In this document: piece after piece, positions 6,811 to 10,479 of the stretch
Layout of the letters: every line of letters begins with the position of its first letter
How positions within the stretch are numbered: the stretch's first letter is position 1
Assembly (NCBI GenBank): GCA_013911625.1
Contig: JACESW010000026.1
Location: forward strand, 1 to 10,479
Length of the DNA stretch: 10,479 bases
Reading direction: 5' to 3'
DNA from: Cryomorphaceae bacterium
GTDB lineage: Bacteria > Bacteroidota > Bacteroidia > Flavobacteriales > Schleiferiaceae
Notes under the pieces: model-generated
Database searches by the model: none
The model's input: the letters and a program-made list of their open reading frames with translations, nothing else
Told to the model about the DNA's origin: nothing
Position numbers and translations under genes: made by a program

Positions 6811-7455
6811 ATGAGTAAACGCTTGATTTTCGCGCTAGTTTTCATGGGTCAATTTTCGCTATCCGGACAGGTACTCGGTTTGCTGAAATACAGCGGTGGC
6901 GGGGATTGGTACGCCAACCCTACCGCCCTAGAAAACCTCAGCGAGTTCTACAACGCTGCCACTGGAGCCAAAACCTCTGTAGCAACTAGCGAACTAACGC
7001 TTCGAGAAGTACTTCCTTCTGGCGTCTCTTTTTTGCATGCCACTGGACACGGCAGAATCGTTTTTGACGAAGAAGAACGCCAGATTTTAAACGATTTTGT
7101 CCTTCGTGGAGGATTCTTGCATATTGATGACAACTACGGAATGAAGGAGTTTGCCGAAAACGAGTTAGATCTGTGTTTCCCGCAGGCAAAAAAAGTCAAT
7201 GTCGCAAGCAGCCACCCTATTTTCAATACGCTTTTCAAATTCGATGGATTACCCAAAATTCACGAACACGACAATGAACAGCCAAAAGCAATCGGGTATT
7301 TCATCCAAGGTGAACTCGTCGCACTTTTGACCGTAGAAAGCGACCTCGGCGATGGCTGGGAGGATGTTCAGGTGCATAACGACCCGAAGGAAAAACGCGA
7401 TAAAGCGCTAAAAATGGGTGCAAACTTGGTACATTGGGCAATAGTAAGACACTAA
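6811..7455 (+). CDS. DUF4159 family exported protein
   Basis: This 214-residue protein has a signal peptide (MSKRLIFALVFMGQFSLSGQ) and then one DUF4159 domain over nearly all of the mature chain. Family motifs are YSGGGDWYANPT (27-38), HATGHG (76-81), GGFLHIDDNYG (100-110), LPKIHEHD (147-154), ESDLGDGWED (176-185) and VHNDP (188-192). DUF4159 is thought to have a glutamine-amidotransferase-like fold but has no established reaction. I see no conventional Cys-His-Glu triad: the only cysteine in the mature chain is Cys122. I chose the ATG at 6811 over one 54 bp upstream because it places the basic residues and hydrophobic core directly at the N-terminus; the longer version would add a non-signal-like leader. 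The stop is 3 bp before the AI-2E family gene, so the two are in one operon. The 83-bp gap to the divergent surface-protein gene must hold its promoter. Confidence 0.88.
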   Translation: MSKRLIFALVFMGQFSLSGQVLGLLKYSGGGDWYANPTALENLSEFYNAATGAKTSVATSELTLREVLPSGVSFLHATGHGRIVFDEEERQILNDFVLRGGFLHIDDNYGMKEFAENELDLCFPQAKKVNVASSHPIFNTLFKFDGLPKIHEHDNEQPKAIGYFIQGELVALLTVESDLGDGWEDVQVHNDPKEKRDKALKMGANLVHWAIVRH

Positions 7456-7458
7456 ACA

Positions 7459-8553
7459 ATGCTGGAATTCAAACTTCAACCGCTGACTAAATCGGTCCTA
7501 CAAATCCTCTTGATTGCGTTGCTAGGGTATGCACTGTTTCTCATTCAAGGTATCCTAGTGTATGGCGTAATCGCTTTGTACATCAGCGTTCTAGGAAGGC
7601 CTCTTATTGCCCTTTTGGGACGCATTCCAAAGGTAGGTTCTTCTTTAAATGCAACGTTAAAGGCGACCATCACTCTGCTAGTACTCGCGGGAATTGTTAT
7701 GGGTTTAGCCACATGGTTTTTCCCTGTGATTATCGAAGAATTTAGCTTCATAGGAACCATAGAATACGATGCGCTTCTAGTGAGCTTACAAGACGAATGG
7801 CAGCAGCTTGACGCACTCCTCACCTCCCTTGGTATTGATACAGCAGCGGAATTGACCGAGATTAATAATGCGTTGCAAGGATTTGCTTCCATGGAAGCAA
7901 TTAGTACCGTTTTAAGTAGTGTTGTTGGTGGTTTGGGCCAATTCATCATAGGGCTCTTCTCCATCACCTTCATCTCCTTCTTCTTGTTCCGAGAACAAGA
8001 TTTGGCACACCGTTTTGTCGATTCTATTACCCCAAAAAAGTACCACGACAAAGTGGATACGATGACGCCTCAAATCAAAACCGTGGTGACTCGTTACAGC
8101 TTTGGTATTCTCTTTCAAATTACCGCCATCTTTATTCTACTAGCCCTAGGGATGACGCTTATTGGCGTTGAAGGTGCGATCGTGCTCGCCCTGTGCGCAG
8201 CAGTATTCAACCTAATTCCTTATGTAGGACCAATTATTGGTGCTGCCCTAGGTATCCTTTTAGGATTGGGACAATTATATGCTGCAGGTGTAGCTGATCC
8301 AGATACAAGCGTCAATCTCGTTCAAAGCCTTTACCTTCTCATTGGCCTATTTGGTTTAGTACAAGTGTTGGACAATGTTCTCTTTCAGCCACTTATTTTC
8401 AGTAATAGTGTTGGCGCACATCCCTTGGAAATCTTTTTGGTCATCTCCATTGCCGGTACACTGTTGGGCATTGGTGGAATGATCATTGCCGTGCCTGTTT
8501 ACAGCATCGGAAGGATTGTATACAACACGGTTATCAAAACTATTGATGGCTAG
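7459..8553 (+). CDS. AI-2E/PerM family membrane transporter
   Basis: This 364-residue inner-membrane protein belongs to the AI-2E exporter/PerM family. Hydrophobic segments lie at about 12-50, 67-92, 153-178, 213-236, 239-277, 286-314 and 323-358. Some are long enough to hold two helices, consistent with the usual eight or so. A soluble, partly acidic stretch lies at about 98-150. The family signature near the C-terminus is clear: NLIPYVGPIIGA (251-262), DNVLFQP (305-311), VGAHPLEIFLV (318-328) and GIGGMIIAVPV (337-347). Members include TqsA, linked to autoinducer-2 export, and others linked to sodium/proton antiport. The substrate here cannot be predicted, and quorum sensing should not be inferred from the family name. 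The gene starts 3 bp after the DUF4159 gene and overlaps the methyltransferase gene by 8 bp. Confidence 0.9.
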   Translation: MLEFKLQPLTKSVLQILLIALLGYALFLIQGILVYGVIALYISVLGRPLIALLGRIPKVGSSLNATLKATITLLVLAGIVMGLATWFFPVIIEEFSFIGTIEYDALLVSLQDEWQQLDALLTSLGIDTAAELTEINNALQGFASMEAISTVLSSVVGGLGQFIIGLFSITFISFFLFREQDLAHRFVDSITPKKYHDKVDTMTPQIKTVVTRYSFGILFQITAIFILLALGMTLIGVEGAIVLALCAAVFNLIPYVGPIIGAALGILLGLGQLYAAGVADPDTSVNLVQSLYLLIGLFGLVQVLDNVLFQPLIFSNSVGAHPLEIFLVISIAGTLLGIGGMIIAVPVYSIGRIVYNTVIKTIDG

Positions 8554-9736
8554 TAATGACCGTCCGCTTTCTGGGGTAAATCCTGAGGTATTCAATGATG
8601 AACTTTGGGCATGGATTGAATCCAATTCTGCCATAAATACAACAGACTTACGCTTAAAATACGGTTCGAATGAGCCGTATTCCTCGGCAATAGCACAAAT
8701 CGAGGCCAAGAAAAAATACGCCGGGAAATTCCGCGAGCTCTTTCAAGAACGTTGGATATTTCCTAGCGGGATAGGTCTAGAACAAAGCTCTTCTTTGAAA
8801 ACTGCTGCCGTCAAAGCCCGTTTCTTCCAAACCCCGTATTCTGCTGACCTGTGTGCAGGAATGGGCATAGATAGTAGAACCATTCTCAACGCTGTCCAGT
8901 GTTTGAAGCACCTCTGCTTTGAGCAAAACCGCCCTCTTGCTCGCCTGTTGAAACACAATTTACCTGAAGCAGATATCATTCCTGGTGCCTTTGAAGTACA
9001 AAAGCTAAAAGACTGGATTTCAACTCACGACATAGCGTCAAATGAACTAACGATATATCTAGATCCAGATAGACGCAGTTCAAATAAGAAAACATTCAGT
9101 ATTGCAGAAGGCACGCCAAATCTAATCGACCTTCAAGAAAGGCTGCTGAACCTATCAGCGTGCGTTGTTGCGAAACACAGCCCTATGCTTGATCTAAAAG
9201 CTTGTATGCATGAACTTCAGAACCTTCATGAGCTTGTTATTGTGCAGTACCAAGGCGAATGCAAAGAGGTGCTTACGGTTCAACGAAACGAGAATTCAAG
9301 TGAGGTGGGTATTACATTGATCGAAGCGGAGAATTTAATCGAGGTATCCGGAGGACAAATACCTTCAATCGTCCAGCCGGTGCAAACAGCGAAAAAATAT
9401 ATGATCCAACCTTCCTCGGGCTTAAACAAAAGCAATTTGCATTCTCTTCTCGCTCAACAGTTGGAATGGGAACGACTAATCTTTGGAACTCTATACACGA
9501 GCAATAGGCTCCCTAGCCCTAGTCCGTTCTACAAAGTGTTCGAAATAAAGTCGAGCTTCTCCTCGTTAAAAAAAGTACAGTTAGAGGGCGCCTACGCCAT
9601 AGAATCGATAGGATCGAAGATTACCGCTAAAGAACTTCGAAAGCGCCTAAAATTAAAGGAAGGACGTCAACAGAAACTCTTCTATTTACAGAACGGAAGA
9701 ACAAAACAGATTCTCGAAGGTCATCTTATAGAATAG
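8546..9736 (+). CDS. THUMP-like class I SAM-dependent methyltransferase
   Basis: This 396-residue protein resembles the Bacteroidota family annotated as THUMP-like or PG_1098-type methyltransferases. After a helical N-terminal part come FPSGIGLEQSSSLKTAAVKA (72-91), then a SAM-binding motif I ADLCAGMGIDS (100-110, where relatives read DLTGGFGVDS), an acidic strand end CFEQNRPLA (124-132), the motif IV-like YLDPDRRSS (171-179) and KHSPMLDL (210-217). A C-terminal region of about 120 residues contains AIESIGSKITAKELRKRLKLKEG (351-373), which corresponds to the THUMP-like domain. RNA, probably tRNA or rRNA, is the inferred substrate; the modified base is unknown. I chose the ATG at 8546 because upstream in-frame codons lie deep in the AI-2E gene and are not homologous. 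It overlaps that gene by 8 bp. Motif I is slightly degenerate, but the Asp and glycines are kept. Confidence 0.85.
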   Translation: MASNDRPLSGVNPEVFNDELWAWIESNSAINTTDLRLKYGSNEPYSSAIAQIEAKKKYAGKFRELFQERWIFPSGIGLEQSSSLKTAAVKARFFQTPYSADLCAGMGIDSRTILNAVQCLKHLCFEQNRPLARLLKHNLPEADIIPGAFEVQKLKDWISTHDIASNELTIYLDPDRRSSNKKTFSIAEGTPNLIDLQERLLNLSACVVAKHSPMLDLKACMHELQNLHELVIVQYQGECKEVLTVQRNENSSEVGITLIEAENLIEVSGGQIPSIVQPVQTAKKYMIQPSSGLNKSNLHSLLAQQLEWERLIFGTLYTSNRLPSPSPFYKVFEIKSSFSSLKKVQLEGAYAIESIGSKITAKELRKRLKLKEGRQQKLFYLQNGRTKQILEGHLIE

Positions 9737-9762
9737 GCACGCTTTTTGGTTAATTTAGATTC

Positions 9763-10479
9763 ATGCGGAAATCCCTTTGGTGCTTTTTGATTGCGACGCT
9801 TTTTTGTACAAATACGTTTGGGCAAGAAGCACTTTTTATTCCTAACGAAGGGCAGTGGAATGAAGCATTCACGCATAAAATGCCGCTGAAATATGGTGCC
9901 TTGTTTTTCCAAGACAACAGTATTCAATTTGTGCTAAAGGATGCAGCACAGATTGAAGATTTACACAGCCATGACATGCACGAGGCAGGTCTATCGCATC
10001 ACGAAAGCGATCTAAATTTTCATGTACTCAATATGGAATTCCTCGGAGCTTCCGAAGATATTGCGGTCGGCAAAGATTTGGCAGGATTCAAACACAACTA
10101 CTTTTTAGGAGATAACCCAGATGCATGGCGCTCAGGAGTAGAGCCAGCTAGAGGCTTAACTTATCAAAGCTTATACCCTAACGCCCTGCTCGAGTTCCGT
10201 ACCCAAGACGGACAATTAAAATACGATTGGCATTTGAGTGATCCACGGGCTCTAGTCAATATTCAATGGAGGTACAATGGTGCTACCTCGGTAGAAGTGC
10301 ATCCTGAAGGACATCTGATCGTTCATACCTCGGTAGGGCAATTTTATGAAAGCAACCCTATTTCATGGGGATGGAAGAACGGCGAACGCATAGACTTCGG
10401 TAGTTGGTACGAATTGTACAATGGACAGATTTCCTTCGGTGTTGAGTCCATTGCCTACACCCTCGACAGTCTCGTGATC
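9763..10479 (+). CDS. DUF7948-type secreted protein, N-terminal part
   Basis: This gene runs off the right edge with 239 residues visible. A signal peptide (MRKSLWCFLIATLFCTNTFGQ) leads into a domain I recognise as the DUF7948 type, found in large Bacteroidota secreted proteins that often carry SBBP repeats and T9SS or gliding-associated C-termini. Motifs are FIPNEGQWNEAF (25-36), a histidine-rich loop HSHDMHEAGLSHHESD (68-83), HNYFLGDNPDAWRSGV (111-126), LTYQSLYPNALLEFR (132-146), GQLKYDWHL (150-158) and HLIVHTSVGQFYE (184-196). The window ends just before the expected end of the domain. The protein is therefore likely much longer and T9SS-exported, but that part is not visible. It begins 26 bp after the methyltransferase stop. 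It may have its own promoter or be read through from upstream. Confidence 0.85.
   Translation, partial: MRKSLWCFLIATLFCTNTFGQEALFIPNEGQWNEAFTHKMPLKYGALFFQDNSIQFVLKDAAQIEDLHSHDMHEAGLSHHESDLNFHVLNMEFLGASEDIAVGKDLAGFKHNYFLGDNPDAWRSGVEPARGLTYQSLYPNALLEFRTQDGQLKYDWHLSDPRALVNIQWRYNGATSVEVHPEGHLIVHTSVGQFYESNPISWGWKNGERIDFGSWYELYNGQISFGVESIAYTLDSLVI

Noticed and set aside
7459..8553. Calling this gene a quorum-sensing AI-2 exporter.
   Set aside because: The family name comes from one member. Most relatives have other or unknown substrates, and nothing here (no luxS or lsr genes) supports AI-2.
1..10479. Search for CRISPR arrays, tRNA/rRNA genes, insertion sequences, prophage genes, toxin-antitoxin pairs or defence systems.
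   Set aside because: No direct-repeat arrays, transposase or integrase motifs, or RNA-gene signatures were seen. Almost every base lies in ordinary recognised coding sequence.

Overview
This window looks like chromosome of a member of the Bacteroidota, most likely Flavobacteriales. The family-level placement is inference. The evidence is a type IX secretion (T9SS) C-terminal sorting domain on a large modular surface protein, several families largely confined to this phylum (DUF4294, DUF4159, the THUMP-like methyltransferase, the DUF7948 secreted family), an LPS gene (kdsB) that marks a Gram-negative outer membrane, and TAnnTTTG promoter elements in place of E. coli-type -10/-35 boxes. Base composition is moderate and looks even across the window. 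I see no tRNA, rRNA, CRISPR array, insertion sequence, integrase or phage gene.

Layout. (1) Positions 1-771, plus strand: the probable tail of an unidentified upstream gene, overlapped by kdsB, the CMP-Kdo synthetase of LPS biosynthesis, which has a TTG start. (2) Positions 768-6727, minus strand, read right to left: a 1261-residue secreted protein built from three MAM-FN3 modules, four PKD domains and a T9SS sorting domain. It is followed after 46 bp by a biotin carboxylase gene of the acetyl/propionyl-CoA carboxylase type. The 3' end of that gene overlaps a small DUF4294 exported-protein gene. The DUF4294 and kdsB stop codons overlap in one TTAA. (3) Positions 6811-9736, plus strand: a tight three-gene run of an exported DUF4159 protein, an AI-2E/PerM-family membrane protein and a THUMP-like class I methyltransferase, joined by a 3-bp gap and an 8-bp overlap. 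(4) Position 9763 to the right edge, plus strand: the N-terminal 239 residues of a DUF7948-type secreted protein that continues past the window.

The window mixes housekeeping genes (Kdo activation, acyl-CoA carboxylation, probable RNA methylation) with cell-surface genes. The two large secreted products are probably surface or adhesion proteins exported by T9SS. They are likely independent of each other and of the metabolic genes. Coding density is very high: no gap exceeds 83 bp, so no long non-coding stretch needs explaining.

I found no convincing new multi-gene system. The most informative observations are the strict cysteine periodicity of the large modular protein, -7-like promoter elements that end four bases before three start codons (possible leaderless mRNAs), the biotin carboxylase that lacks an adjacent carrier subunit, and the NGTTR variant of a KdsB signature.
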